This document shows positions 34,887-44,424 of a stretch of DNA of 64,000 nt, piece after piece. The DNA comes from Candidatus Omnitrophota bacterium (GTDB taxonomy: Bacteria; Ratteibacteria; UBA8468; B48-G9; DTJG01): positions 1-64,000 of the forward strand of contig JAMWBU010000004.1 in NCBI GenBank assembly GCA_023819255.1, read 5' to 3'. The number at the start of each line of letters is the position of its first letter. Positions within the stretch are counted from its first letter, which is position 1. The notes under the pieces are model-generated. The model saw only the letters and a list, made by a program, of their open reading frames with translations. It made no database searches and had not been told where the DNA came from. The translations under genes were made by a program, and so were the position numbers.

Positions 34887-35808
34887 TTTTTAAACATCTT
34901 ATACCGGTTTCGCTGTCGCACCACACAAAAGGAATTGTTTTTTTACACCTTGCTTCTTTTTCGACGCACATATCAAAAAAAGGACATTTTTGTTGCATTT
35001 GTTTACTATCCATCGTATTTTTTTTGAAATTCAATTCCAATATGGTGTCTTTTCCTTCAATGGTGCCGAGAAGAATATTCGCGTACGGATGGGAAGGTTT
35101 TTCTCTGCCGGGTTTGAATATTTCCACGATATGTCCGCGATACATAATACCTATGCGTGTGCCTGTTTTCATTGCAAGTTCCAGATCATGGGTGATGAAA
35201 AAGATTGCCGGATTATGTTTCAATCTTATGGCATTTAAAAGGTCTATGACCTGTCGCGTCGTCAGGACATCAAGTGCAGTGGTTGGTTCATCCGCAATGA
35301 TAATTGAAGGTTTGTTTATGAGAGCCATTGCTATCATTACTCTTTGTTGTTGACCTCCACTTAATTGATGCGGATACACTGTTTGTACCTCTGAATCAAG
35401 CCCAACTTCCTGCAATGCAAGTGAAATCAGCTCCTTTTTATTTTCATTTTTTCCATGATAGGATTCCTGAAGATGGGAGCCAATTGTGAACAAAGGGTCC
35501 AGATACGCCGATGGATCCTGGAAAATGATGCTTATATCCTTTCCCCTTATATTTCTCATTGATTGCTCGTTTATTTCAAGAATATTTTTCCCATTTATTA
35601 ATATTTCGCCGGATGCTATTTTAAAACTTTTTGGAAGAAGTTTAATAATTGAGAGGGCGAGAGTTGTTTTTCCTGAACCTGATTCGCCAACCAGACAGAA
35701 CATTTCCCCTTTTTTCACCATAAAATTGATGTCATTCAAAATCGAGATTGATTCTGTCTTTTCAACTCTTAATACTGAAAGGTTCTTGACTTCAAGTATT
35801 TGCTCCAT
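34864..35808 (-). CDS. dppD: Oligopeptide/dipeptide ABC transporter ATP-binding protein (DppD/OppD-like)
   Basis: A 314-residue ABC ATPase: Walker A GESGSGKTTLALSIIKLLP, FQDPSAYLDPLFTIG, LSGGQQQRVMIAMALI and IIADEPTTALDVLTTRQVI, then a C-terminal Cys-rich oligopeptide-binding region (CPFFDMCVEKEARC). ATG 35808 starts one base after the dppC stop; a longer extension would overlap dppC. It pairs with dppF as a heterodimer driving the DppBC channel. Confidence 0.9.
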   Translation of the reverse strand: MEQILEVKNLSVLRVEKTESISILNDINFMVKKGEMFCLVGESGSGKTTLALSIIKLLPKSFKIASGEILINGKNILEINEQSMRNIRGKDISIIFQDPSAYLDPLFTIGSHLQESYHGKNENKKELISLALQEVGLDSEVQTVYPHQLSGGQQQRVMIAMALINKPSIIIADEPTTALDVLTTRQVIDLLNAIRLKHNPAIFFITHDLELAMKTGTRIGIMYRGHIVEIFKPGREKPSHPYANILLGTIEGKDTILELNFKKNTMDSKQMQQKCPFFDMCVEKEARCKKTIPFVWCDSETGIRCLKNGRNTQV

Positions 35809-35809
35809 T

Positions 35810-36868
35810 TCACCAGTTTTTTGGGTCAAGCACATTTCTCAGGGCGTCTCCGAGAAGATTAAAATTTATCAAAACAACGAATATAAATATTCCTGCAAGA
35901 AGCAGCCAGGGCGCGTCTCCAAGAACTCTCAAATTTCCTATTGTTGAAGAAAGAATATTACCCCAGCTTGGATATGGTTCCTGTATTCCAAGTCCGAGCA
36001 AACTGAGCGCGGCTTCTCCGATGATGTATCCGGGTACGCTAATTGTAATTGCAGTGATCGAATAAGAAAAGGTGTTCGGAAATATGTGAAACAATAAGAT
36101 TTTCCAGTGAGGTAATCCGAGAGATCTTGCCGCAAGAACATAGTCTTCTTCTTTAATAGAAAGAACCATGCCCCTTATGATTCTTGCAAGTCCTGCCCAA
36201 CCAATCAGGCTGAGAATCATAACAATCAGAAGATAAACCTGGATGCTTGAAAGATTCAGAGGAAACATTGCTCTGAGAGAAAGCATAAGATAAAAAGAAG
36301 GGAAAACCATCAGAATTTCCACCAGTCTCATAAGTATCTGATCAATAATTCCGCCAAAATATCCAGCAATCCCTCCTGTGATCATGCCGAGAGAAAATGA
36401 AATAAATACACCTATCAAACTGATTGAAAGAGAAATCCTGCCGCCGTATAACAATCTTGAAAAGATATCCCTTCCATAGTTGTCTGTGCCAAACAGAAAA
36501 ATTCCGGCTGGTTGATCAACTCCGAAGAGATATCGTTTCGTTTTGAAAAAAAAGAAGATCCTTCTTTCTTTGCCCGAAACAAAAAATTTTAATGGATATA
36601 TTTTAGAGTAATCCTGTTTGTATGTTTTGAAAACAGGATCGTCAATTACAGTGTTGTATACAAATGGTCTTATGTGAAAATTGCCACCCGAGTCGAAAAA
36701 ATGGATTTTTGTTGGGGGATGATACGGCTTGTTTCTGAACTGCTGATCGAAATGATATGGTGCGAGTATATCAGCGAAAAATGAAACGAAATAAAATACC
36801 AGAAGAAACCATAAACTGAAGTATGCCGGTCTGCTATGATTTTTTAATCTTTGTAAAAGCCTTCTCAT
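35810..36868 (-). CDS. dppC: Dpp/Opp-type ABC permease (DppC-like)
   Basis: A 352-residue permease. Helix one is YFSLWFLLVFYFVSFFADIL; the binding-protein-dependent transport domain starts near GTDNYGRDIFSRLLYGGRIS, and the coupling EAA-like loop is EEDYVLAARSLGLPHWKIL. It has an insert of roughly 80 residues between helix one and the GTDNYGRD motif (about residues 40-120), longer than in typical DppC. It overlaps dppB by ATGA. Confidence 0.9.
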   Translation of the reverse strand: MRRLLQRLKNHSRPAYFSLWFLLVFYFVSFFADILAPYHFDQQFRNKPYHPPTKIHFFDSGGNFHIRPFVYNTVIDDPVFKTYKQDYSKIYPLKFFVSGKERRIFFFFKTKRYLFGVDQPAGIFLFGTDNYGRDIFSRLLYGGRISLSISLIGVFISFSLGMITGGIAGYFGGIIDQILMRLVEILMVFPSFYLMLSLRAMFPLNLSSIQVYLLIVMILSLIGWAGLARIIRGMVLSIKEEDYVLAARSLGLPHWKILLFHIFPNTFSYSITAITISVPGYIIGEAALSLLGLGIQEPYPSWGNILSSTIGNLRVLGDAPWLLLAGIFIFVVLINFNLLGDALRNVLDPKNW

Positions 36869-37830
36869 GATATTCTTATCCTTGGATCAAAAAACGCTAT
36901 CAGTATATCGCCTATGAGATTTCCAACAATCAACAGAAAACCGCTTATTACAAGTGAACCCATTACAAGATACAGATCGTGTGAAAGAACTGCTTCAAGT
37001 ATAAGGCTGCCCATGCCAGGCCAGCCACATATTATTTCTGTTAGCGCGGCTCCATTAAGGATGCCTCCGATTTCCATTCCGAGGATTGTGAACATTGGAT
37101 TCAATGCGTTTCTCAGGGCATGTTTGAAAATTACTGAATTGCGGGGCACTCCTCTTGCCCATGCAGCAAGGACATATGGTGTATTGAATGTTTCAATAAA
37201 ATTGTTCTTCATAAGCCTGAATAACCCGCCTACATTTACCAGACACAGCACAAGACCCGGAACTAAAAGATGTTCCATATAGTCCTTAAAAAGCGCAAAT
37301 GAGGACGCATCAACTTCAAAAATGCTTCTTGTCCCTCCAAGAGGCAATAGATTAGTTTTGCTTATAAAATATACAAAAAGCAAAGCGACAAAAAATGATG
37401 GCAGAGATATGGAAAGATAGGCTAACATAGAAAAAATTTTATCAATGAATGTTCCTTCTCTGTATCCTGCAAACACTGCCAGAGGTAATGCTATGACCCA
37501 GCTTATAACCAAAGAAAAAATTGCCAGACATATTGTGTTTTTCAGGCGAAATTTTATCAGTGTTCTAACAGGGATGTGATACGCGAATGAAACGCCAAAA
37601 TCAAGTTTGCACATGTTTTTCAACCAGAGAAGATATTGGACAAGAATCGGTCTGTCAAGTCCAAAGTTGACCTTCATTGATTCGATTGTTTCAGGGGATA
37701 TTTCCGGATTCATTTTCATCTGGGCAAAATAATCTCCGGGCGAGGACTGGATGATTATGAAGGAAACAAAACTCATTCCGATGAGCATGGGGATTAATTG
37801 CAAAAGTCTTTTCAATACAAGTTTTTTCAT
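36865..37830 (-). CDS. dppB: Dpp/Opp-type ABC permease (DppB-like)
   Basis: A 321-residue permease with six helices. Seen: MKKLVLKRLLQLIPMLIGMS at the N-terminus, SPGDYFAQMKMNPEIS, the coupling loop YVLAAWARGVPRNSVIFKH and the C-terminal VLSHDLYLVMGSLVISG. It starts just after the tsaE stop with no visible Shine-Dalgarno sequence. No substrate-binding gene adjoins the cluster; the SBP at 10568-12289 may serve it. Confidence 0.9.
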   Translation of the reverse strand: MKKLVLKRLLQLIPMLIGMSFVSFIIIQSSPGDYFAQMKMNPEISPETIESMKVNFGLDRPILVQYLLWLKNMCKLDFGVSFAYHIPVRTLIKFRLKNTICLAIFSLVISWVIALPLAVFAGYREGTFIDKIFSMLAYLSISLPSFFVALLFVYFISKTNLLPLGGTRSIFEVDASSFALFKDYMEHLLVPGLVLCLVNVGGLFRLMKNNFIETFNTPYVLAAWARGVPRNSVIFKHALRNALNPMFTILGMEIGGILNGAALTEIICGWPGMGSLILEAVLSHDLYLVMGSLVISGFLLIVGNLIGDILIAFFDPRIRIS

Positions 37831-37833
37831 TTT

Positions 37834-38313
37834 TTATAACAGTTCGATAGTTATTTTTCTCCGTTTCAAATCAAGAAATTCAAGAGTAACCTTTATCGAT
37901 TTAGCTGGTATTTTTTCCATAGCAACTTCAGGCCACTCAATCAAAAGAAGTCCGCTATCAATATATTCTGAGAAACCGAAACTTTCAAGTTCAATTGCGC
38001 TGGTAATCCTGTAAAAATCAAAATGGTAAACAGTCGTTTTCCCCTTTGAATACTGGTTAACAATCGCAAAAGATGGGCTTGTAATATTGTTAATGCCGGT
38101 TAAACCTTTTATTACACCCCGAATCATTGTTGTTTTTCCAGAGCCAAAAGGGCCAGAAAAAATCACGCAAACAACTTTATGCTTCTTTATCCATTGCGCC
38201 AGTTTTCTTCCCAGTATCTCTGTTGATTTCGAAGAGTTTGTTTTGAAGCAGAGTAATTTTTTTTCAGGAGAAGTGTTTGAATTTTTCTCCGCGTATTTTA
38301 GCTTTTTTTCCAT
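37834..38313 (-). CDS. tsaE: tRNA threonylcarbamoyladenosine biosynthesis ATPase TsaE
   Basis: A 159-residue P-loop ATPase. Seen: Walker A SGPFGSGKTTMIRGVIKGL, ITSPSFAIVNQY, VYHFDFYRI and LLIEWPEVAMEKIP, all hallmark TsaE segments. It assists TsaB/TsaD in making t6A on tRNAs reading ANN codons. The first 30 or so residues are unconserved and overlap thiL by 50 bases, so the true start may be later, though no other ATG with a good site is available. TsaB and TsaD are not in the window. Confidence 0.92.
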   Translation of the reverse strand: MEKKLKYAEKNSNTSPEKKLLCFKTNSSKSTEILGRKLAQWIKKHKVVCVIFSGPFGSGKTTMIRGVIKGLTGINNITSPSFAIVNQYSKGKTTVYHFDFYRITSAIELESFGFSEYIDSGLLLIEWPEVAMEKIPAKSIKVTLEFLDLKRRKITIELL

Positions 38314-39160
38314 CGGGGTATTTCAACAAAAAGGTTTTTTGTCTTGTTATTCTACCAATATTTGTAACAGGTAAACCCTTGATATCTGCAGGAACAAGTG
38401 ATACAAATTCAGGTGAAACGGTAAACAGCAGTTCATAATCTTCCCCGTCGTAGAGAGCAGAGGAAATCCTATTTTTTTCACTGGCATCTCTTGAAACAGG
38501 AATTTTTGATGTCTCTATCTCAAATCCACAGCCGGACGCTTCCGCAAGTTTTCTTGCGTCAGAAGCCAGACCATCAGAAAGATCGATCATTGCCGAGGGT
38601 TTGATGGACTTGATTATTTCTTTTGCCTCCCTGACGCGCGGAATGAATCTAAATTGTTTGCCTTTCTGGGCTCCGCCGAGGGTTCCTGTAACAAAAATGA
38701 TATCTCCGGGTCTGGCCGTGTTGCGCAGGATCAGTTTCTTCTTTTCCACAATCCCGATTAAGAAGATATCGACAAAAAGCGTCTCTGAACGGGATAAATT
38801 GCCCCCAACGATATCAATGTTAAACATTTCCGCTATTTCCAGAATGCCCGTATAAATTTCTCTGTAATTGTCGGCTTTTTTTTTCTCCATACCAAGAGAA
38901 ACAAGCGCCCACAGCGGATTGCCGCCCATTGCTGCTATGTCACTGATGTTGACCGCGAGCGCCTTGCGTCCAATCTGTCTGAATGTGGCTTCCTGCATTT
39001 TAAAATGGACATTTTCCACCACAACATCTGTTGTAAGCAGTAGATAAGAATTTCTGTTATAATCGATAACAGCTGTGTCGTCTCCAATGCCAAGTTTAAC
39101 CTGTCTGTTTTTACATCTGCAGCGAGATTTGAGCCATTTTATTATTTGTCTTTCGTCCAT
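38264..39160 (-). CDS. thiL: Thiamine-monophosphate kinase
   Basis: A 298-residue ThiL, phosphorylating thiamine monophosphate to the diphosphate used for example by transketolase. Seen: [72 protein letters not shown] and [12 protein letters not shown]. It overlaps argG by 19 bases at its 5' end and tsaE at its 3' end. Confidence 0.95.
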   Translation of the reverse strand: MDERQIIKWLKSRCRCKNRQVKLGIGDDTAVIDYNRNSYLLLTTDVVVENVHFKMQEATFRQIGRKALAVNISDIAAMGGNPLWALVSLGMEKKKADNYREIYTGILEIAEMFNIDIVGGNLSRSETLFVDIFLIGIVEKKKLILRNTARPGDIIFVTGTLGGAQKGKQFRFIPRVREAKEIIKSIKPSAMIDLSDGLASDARKLAEASGCGFEIETSKIPVSRDASEKNRISSALYDGEDYELLFTVSPEFVSLVPADIKGLPVTNIGRITRQKTFLLKYPDGKKAKIRGEKFKHFS

Positions 39161-40356
39161 CCTGTTTTCCTGTTTCTTTTACCCTCGAGAATCAACGGCA
39201 ATCCAAAAATGTCTATAAATCCTTTTGAGGCTTTATGGTCAAAGATATCCCGGTCGGTATATGTAGCAAGGTCTTCCTGATAAAGAGAATAAGGAGATTT
39301 CCTGCCGACAGCCACGCACTGGCCTTTATAAAGTTTTATTCTTACGGTTCCAGTTACATGTTTCTGTGTTTCGTCAATGAAACTTTCAATGCATTTTCTG
39401 AAATCACTGAACCAGTAACCATAATAGATGAGTTCAGAATATTTCTGGCTTATAATGTTTTTGAAATGATACAGTTCTCTTTCAAGAACAAGTTTTTCAA
39501 GTTCCGCGTGCGCGGTGTGTAAAATTACGGCGGCAGGCGCTTCGTAGATTTCTCTTGATTTTATGCCTATTAGGCGGTTTTCCAGCATATCAATTCTTCC
39601 GACACCATGTTTTGCGCCGATTTCATTTAGTTCAGAGATAAGTGAAATATCTGGCAGACTTTTCCCGTTTAATTTTATGGGGATTCCCTTGTAAAATTCT
39701 ATATCGATGTGTTGGGGCGTTGTCGGCGCCTTTAATGGTGAACAGGTAAGCTGATAAGCATCTTCCGGTGGTTGTTGCCATGGGTCTTCGAGCAATCCGC
39801 ATTCTATGGAAATGCCCCAGAGATTCCAGTCAATGCTGTATGGTTTCTTTTTCGTAACATCAACCGGAATTTTATGTTTTCTGGCATATTCTATTTCTTC
39901 TTCCCTGGATTTAAATTCCCATTCTCTCACCGGCGCAATAATTTCCATTTCCGGAGCAAGACTTTTGAAGGCGAGTTCAAATCTTACCTGGTCATTGCCT
40001 TTTCCTGTACATCCATGCGCGAGCGCATCGGCTTTTTCTCTTTTTGCGACCTCGACCATGTTTTTTGCGATCAGCGGCCTTGAAAGTGCTGTCGCAAGCG
40101 GATATTTACCTTCATAGAGGGCGGAACCTTTAAGAGAAGGAAAAACATAATCATCGATAAACTCGCGTTTTAGGTCCTTAAAATAGAATTTTTTCGCTCC
40201 TGTCGCAATCGCTTTTTTTTCTAATGCCGATGGATTTTCTTTTTGTCCGATGTCTGCTGTGAAGGCAATAATTTCTGCACCGTATTTTGTTTGCAGCCAT
40301 TTTATGATGACAGATGTATCAAGCCCGCCCGAATAGGCAACCACAATTTTTTTCAT
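39142..40356 (-). CDS. argG: Argininosuccinate synthase
   Basis: A 404-residue ArgG, joining citrulline and aspartate with ATP. Seen: the PP-loop [28 protein letters not shown], the [18 protein letters not shown] stretch, [20 protein letters not shown] and [11 protein letters not shown]. Length is normal. AGGAG precedes the ATG. A GNAT acetyltransferase resembling the first enzyme of arginine synthesis lies two genes upstream; argH is not in the window. Confidence 0.97.
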   Translation of the reverse strand: MKKIVVAYSGGLDTSVIIKWLQTKYGAEIIAFTADIGQKENPSALEKKAIATGAKKFYFKDLKREFIDDYVFPSLKGSALYEGKYPLATALSRPLIAKNMVEVAKREKADALAHGCTGKGNDQVRFELAFKSLAPEMEIIAPVREWEFKSREEEIEYARKHKIPVDVTKKKPYSIDWNLWGISIECGLLEDPWQQPPEDAYQLTCSPLKAPTTPQHIDIEFYKGIPIKLNGKSLPDISLISELNEIGAKHGVGRIDMLENRLIGIKSREIYEAPAAVILHTAHAELEKLVLERELYHFKNIISQKYSELIYYGYWFSDFRKCIESFIDETQKHVTGTVRIKLYKGQCVAVGRKSPYSLYQEDLATYTDRDIFDHKASKGFIDIFGLPLILEGKRNRKTGWTKDK

Positions 40357-40367
40357 TTTTTCTCCTG

Positions 40368-41459
40368 TTAAATAAGATTTTCTTTTCTCATCTTAAAGAA
40401 CATTCTTGCTCTTCCGTATGCAACTCCTCCGAAGCCAATAATTAAAAACAGCAATTGAATCAAATAACCGATTTTTGGTATGGATGTCAGAAGAACAAAG
40501 ATCCCTGTGCCAACAAATATGCCGAGAATTGTCCTGATTTTTTCTCTTTTTAGTTTCCAGAGTATCAGTCTTCCCAGGGCAATACAGGTAAATCCGCGGC
40601 AGAGATATAGAAGCGAAACATAAAAAGTCAAAAAAATCAGTCCGAGTGGCGCGCCAACCAGAGTGATCATCAGAAAAACAAGAATCAATGGAACAGCAAT
40701 AAGCAATAATATTCCTGTAAAGAAAATTCTCACGGGTTTTTTCTCTATGATATCTATTATTTCATTGAGAATTCTTGGTGTAAAAATAATCATCAGAACA
40801 AAGGGAAAGCACAAACCCAGAAAAGAATACATTTTGATAAATTTAGACGAAAAGAAGACCTGTGCCGGCCGAGGAACAGGGGGTTGGTAGGTAAAATCGC
40901 ATCTTTCCAAAACCTTCAAAGGAATCGCTGGCTTTTCTTTGCTCTGAACGAAAACTTTGTTTTTTATATCAATGTTCTTACTGAAGATTATGTTTCTTGT
41001 TCTTATATAGAGAGAATCGTAGGCGCCTCCTATCTGAATGTTCCTTGACCAGATTTTTGCCGCATGGTTTGCTTTGACATCGTCTAAAATTGATATTTCA
41101 GGGGCCATTATATTTACATTTCCACCAACCGCCAGATTTCGCATTTCAAGACTTCTTGCTATCACTCTCAGATTGCCATTTATTTTTCCAGAGATAGACA
41201 CGGAATCTCCGGCAATATAAACATCTTTTTTTGAAGAACCACTGAAGTTAACATTGATTCCCAGCAGCACAACATCTTCCATTGATGTTCCGTTAAAATT
41301 CAATTTATTTCCAATGGAAAGAATATTGTTTTTTAAATTATGTTGCATCTTTAATTCCTCGCCGGTAAAAAAATCTTCAATGCCGAAATTAGCCGTTTCA
41401 ACATCAGCATAAAGATTGGAAAAAAATAGCAAAAATAACAAAGCAAGAATTTTTTTCAT
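40368..41459 (-). CDS. Bactofilin-like exported membrane protein
   Basis: A 363-residue protein with signal peptide ([18 protein letters not shown]), then about 170 residues of short beta repeats of bactofilin/polymer-forming type ([39 protein letters not shown]), then five hydrophobic helices near the C-terminus. This layout occurs in proteins thought to shape or organise the envelope; the function is not known. The start at 41459 overlaps the GNAT gene end. It is followed by argG after 11 bases, an arrangement without obvious metabolic logic. Confidence 0.7.
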   Translation of the reverse strand: MKKILALLFLLFFSNLYADVETANFGIEDFFTGEELKMQHNLKNNILSIGNKLNFNGTSMEDVVLLGINVNFSGSSKKDVYIAGDSVSISGKINGNLRVIARSLEMRNLAVGGNVNIMAPEISILDDVKANHAAKIWSRNIQIGGAYDSLYIRTRNIIFSKNIDIKNKVFVQSKEKPAIPLKVLERCDFTYQPPVPRPAQVFFSSKFIKMYSFLGLCFPFVLMIIFTPRILNEIIDIIEKKPVRIFFTGILLLIAVPLILVFLMITLVGAPLGLIFLTFYVSLLYLCRGFTCIALGRLILWKLKREKIRTILGIFVGTGIFVLLTSIPKIGYLIQLLFLIIGFGGVAYGRARMFFKMRKENLI

Positions 41460-41914
41460 AGGTTTTTTATCATTGGCACTTCGTCGCATCTTGGAAATTT
41501 CGGACAGTTTATGCAGTCAAACCATATCTTATGTGGTAATTTCGTTTTTTCGATCCGCACAAAACCGAATTTCTCAAAAAAATCAGGAGCATAAGTGAGA
41601 ACGAATATTTTTTTGATTTCCAGTTTTTTTGCTTCCAGAATAAGCATTTCGATGAGTTTTGTGCCATATCCCATTTTTTGCTTTGTGTTTCTAATCGCAA
41701 GAGACCTGATTTCGCCAAGATTCCTCCATACAATTTTAAGAGCGCCGCAACCAATAACTTTTCCATTGTCGCATATTACCCAGAAATTTCTGAGGTTTTC
41801 AAAGATCTGATTTAATGAAACCGGAAGCATTTTGCCCTTTTTTGCCTGACTGTTTATAAGATTTTTTATTTCATAAACATCACCCATTACCGCTGGTCTT
41901 ATGTCAATTTTCAT
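41456..41914 (-). CDS. GNAT N-acetyltransferase, short ArgA-like
   Basis: A 152-residue GNAT protein. Seen: IRPAVMGDVYEIKNLI, IGCGALKIVWRNLGEIRSLA and the acetyl-CoA loop KQKMGYGTKLIEMLIL. The C-terminal KIWFDCINCPKFPRCDEVPM Cys motif is typical of short N-acetylglutamate synthases that start arginine synthesis without a kinase-like domain. Closeness to argG supports this. It could also be a generic acetyltransferase, but the KIW-DC-CPKF-CDE tail is distinctive. Confidence 0.82.
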   Translation of the reverse strand: MKIDIRPAVMGDVYEIKNLINSQAKKGKMLPVSLNQIFENLRNFWVICDNGKVIGCGALKIVWRNLGEIRSLAIRNTKQKMGYGTKLIEMLILEAKKLEIKKIFVLTYAPDFFEKFGFVRIEKTKLPHKIWFDCINCPKFPRCDEVPMIKNL

Positions 41915-42518
41915 CTATAATGACCCTCCTTCCCTCAATTCTAATTTTTTGTTCAGAAATAAGTTTTATGGCGAGTGGATATATTATGTGTTCTTTTTCC
42001 TGTATTCTCTGGTGGAGCGTTTCAGGAGTGTCATCATCCATCACAGGTACAACTGCCTGAAGAATTACAGGACCCGTGTCAATGCCCTGGTCGACAAAAT
42101 GCACGGTGCAACCGGAAAATTTAGCACCGTAATCAATCGCCTGTTTCCATGCTTCGAGACCGGGGAAAGATGGCAAAAGCGATGGATGTATATTGATAAT
42201 TTTGCCTCTGAATGAGTTGAAAAATGTTTTTTTTAGTATTCGCATAAATCCTGCGAGACAGATAAGTTCTACATCATATTCTTTAAGGCATTTGACATAC
42301 TTTTCCTCTTGTTGCGGTTCCAGAATTGTGCGATATCCGCCGGGTTCTATGTATTTTGCGTCTATGCCATTGGCCCGGGCAATCTCAAGAGCGAAAGCCC
42401 CGGGATTATCGCTTATCACTGCGCCGATTTTAACCTTCAAAAATCCTGATTTCACCTGGTTTATTATGGCGGCGAGATTGCTTCCTTTTCCGGAAGCAAG
42501 AATTCCTATGGTAAACAT
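41904..42518 (-). CDS. purN: Phosphoribosylglycinamide formyltransferase
   Basis: A 204-residue PurN, formylating GAR with 10-formyl-THF in purine synthesis. Seen: TIGILASGKGSNLAAII, LICLAGFMRIL, INIHPSLLPSFPG and GCTVHFVDQGIDTGPVILQ with catalytic Asn, His and Asp. It overlaps both neighbours. PurM at 47312 is the next enzyme in the pathway but on the opposite strand. Confidence 0.96.
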   Translation of the reverse strand: MFTIGILASGKGSNLAAIINQVKSGFLKVKIGAVISDNPGAFALEIARANGIDAKYIEPGGYRTILEPQQEEKYVKCLKEYDVELICLAGFMRILKKTFFNSFRGKIINIHPSLLPSFPGLEAWKQAIDYGAKFSGCTVHFVDQGIDTGPVILQAVVPVMDDDTPETLHQRIQEKEHIIYPLAIKLISEQKIRIEGRRVIIDEN

Positions 42519-42832
42519 TTTTCAATCTCCTTCAAAAGTCGAAGAATTTTTTTTAAAAATTCCGCAGAACTTTGCTGGGTCTTTTTTTCCTTGTCGTAAG
42601 CGCCACGAATTTTCTTTTTTACTCCATGTATTTTATATCCATCTTCATAAAGAAGTTTCTGAATGTGTTTAATCCTGTCCATATCTTTTTCAGAATAGAT
42701 CCTTCTTCCCGAATGGTCGCGCTGAATCCTGAGAAAGGAAAATTGAGTTTCCCAGTATCTTAATATATGCGGCGCGATTCCAGTTATTTTTGCAACTTCC
42801 TTTATGCTGTAATAACGAGGATTTTCACTCAT
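42506..42832 (-). CDS. MerR-family transcriptional regulator
   Basis: A 108-residue protein with a MerR helix-turn-helix: YSIKEVAKITGIAPHILRYW, then RRIYSEKDMDRIKHIQKLLY. A short Lys/Glu-rich helical tail follows in place of a ligand-binding domain; no Cys-rich metal site is seen. It probably regulates genes near it or stress genes, as HspR/MlrA-type small MerR proteins do, but no target site was found. It overlaps gpsA and purN. Confidence 0.88.
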   Translation of the reverse strand: MSENPRYYSIKEVAKITGIAPHILRYWETQFSFLRIQRDHSGRRIYSEKDMDRIKHIQKLLYEDGYKIHGVKKKIRGAYDKEKKTQQSSAEFLKKILRLLKEIEKCLP

Positions 42833-43805
42833 TCTTAAGTTGCCTTGTCATTAGTTTTTCAATCTCATCCAGAGGTTCAGAATCCTGGTTTACTATTCTG
42901 TAAATAGTAGATGCAATCGGGACTTCCACTTTGTTTTTTTCGGAAATTTTTATGATTGCTTTTGACGCGGATATGCCCTCAATTACCATTTTCGTGCTCG
43001 CGAGAAACTCATTTTTCTTTTTTGCAGCCACTGCCTGTCCGAAACGATGATTTCTACTTCTGGGACTGAACGAAGTAGTGATTAAATCGCCGATACCTGC
43101 AAGTCCCCAGAAAGTTTTTTCCCTGGCGCCGAAAACCTTACCGAAGTTCTTCATTTCTTCGATGCTTCTTGTGATAAAGGCTGCTTTTGCGTTATCTCCC
43201 AGATTAAGTGCGTCTATTATGCCTGCACCTATAGCGACAACATTCTTATAACCTCCGCATATTTCAACCCCGCAGACATCATTGGTTGTGTAAAGCCTGA
43301 TGATTTTCGAAGAAAACATATGTTGAAATTTCATTGCTAAATTTGTGTTATGGGAAGCGATTACCGCAGCTGTTGGTTTTCCAGCAGCGACCTCAGATGC
43401 AATGGTTGGTCCTGAAATATTTGCTGATTCGCACCGACCGATTTCATTGTACAATATTTCTGACATTCTCATTCCTGTTTCAGGTTCGAGGCCCTTTGTG
43501 GCTATAAGTATATCTTGCTTTCGATAAAATGGTTTTAGATATTGTACCGTATTTCTGAAATATTGCGACGGAACCACAATTATAAGCGTGTGAGCGGATG
43601 AAACAGCCATCTGAATGTCGCTGGTTATAAATACTGTTTCGGGAATTTTAAATCCTGGAAGAAATTCAGAATTTTCTCTGGTTTTCACAAGAGTTTCCGC
43701 ATAATCTGGAAATTTTTCCCACAGCGTCACAGAGTATTTTTCAGCCAGCAGTATTGAAATGGCTGTACCCCAGCCACCAGCGCCGATAACACCTATTTTT
43801 TCCAT
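42825..43805 (-). CDS. gpsA: Glycerol-3-phosphate dehydrogenase [NAD(P)+]
   Basis: A 326-residue GpsA, making sn-glycerol 3-phosphate for phospholipids from dihydroxyacetone phosphate. Seen: IGVIGAGGWGTAISILLAEK, IATKGLEPETG, NISGPTIASEVAAGKPTAAV, GYKNVVAIGAGIIDALNLGD and FWGLAGIGDLITTSFSPRSR. It overlaps plsY by 13 bases; PlsY uses its product, so the pair is a functional unit. Confidence 0.97.
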   Translation of the reverse strand: MEKIGVIGAGGWGTAISILLAEKYSVTLWEKFPDYAETLVKTRENSEFLPGFKIPETVFITSDIQMAVSSAHTLIIVVPSQYFRNTVQYLKPFYRKQDILIATKGLEPETGMRMSEILYNEIGRCESANISGPTIASEVAAGKPTAAVIASHNTNLAMKFQHMFSSKIIRLYTTNDVCGVEICGGYKNVVAIGAGIIDALNLGDNAKAAFITRSIEEMKNFGKVFGAREKTFWGLAGIGDLITTSFSPRSRNHRFGQAVAAKKKNEFLASTKMVIEGISASKAIIKISEKNKVEVPIASTIYRIVNQDSEPLDEIEKLMTRQLKNE

Positions 43806-44404
43806 AAATTAAATTTGTTTTCTTTTCCCTGCGTAAGCCTTTTAATGTTTTCTTTATGAGCCATAATTATTACCGCGCAGATAAAAACTCCAGTTATTAT
43901 AAGAACTGGGTCTTTGTGCAATAGCCATAAAAATACCGGCAATCCAGTCGCAGCCGTCATTGATGCCAGAGAAACATATCCTGTGATGATAAACACCAGA
44001 GCCCATAATAAAAGGGAAATAAGCGCTTCAATCGGCATTATCGCAAGTATTACGCCAAAACTGCAGTTTACTGCCTTTCCACCTCTGCCTTTGAGAAAAA
44101 TGGAAAACTTGCTGCCAAGAATCGCGGCAAAACCGGTGGATATAAGGATTAACTGATTCAGGTTTGTCCCATGGATATACTTCATCAGAAGGATTGGAAA
44201 CACGCCTTTTAAAACATCCAGTATGAAAGTAAAAATTCCGGGTACTGGTCCCAGTACCCGGAATACATTGGTTGCTCCAATATTTCCACTTCCTTTTGTT
44301 CTGATATCAACGCCATAAACATATCTGCCAATCCAGTAGCCCCATACGAAACTACCTGACAAATATCCGGCCGTGACCCAGCAAAAAATTAAGAACAGAG
44401 ACAC
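43793..44404 (-). CDS. plsY: Acyl-phosphate:glycerol-3-phosphate acyltransferase
   Basis: A 203-residue integral membrane PlsY with five to seven helices and three motifs: GSFVWGYWIGRYVYGVDIRT, SGNIGATNVFRVLG, and FLKGRGGKAVNCSFGVI. It acylates glycerol 3-phosphate using acyl phosphate made by PlsX, whose gene is at the other end of the window. Confidence 0.96.
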   Translation of the reverse strand: MSLFLIFCWVTAGYLSGSFVWGYWIGRYVYGVDIRTKGSGNIGATNVFRVLGPVPGIFTFILDVLKGVFPILLMKYIHGTNLNQLILISTGFAAILGSKFSIFLKGRGGKAVNCSFGVILAIMPIEALISLLLWALVFIITGYVSLASMTAATGLPVFLWLLHKDPVLIITGVFICAVIIMAHKENIKRLTQGKENKFNLWKK

Positions 44405-44424
44405 TGACCATAAGCCTGCAAAAG

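Noticed and set aside
38264-38313. Overlap of thiL and tsaE as evidence of a fusion
   Set aside because: The two are in different frames; the overlap is just unconserved tails and is not a fusion.
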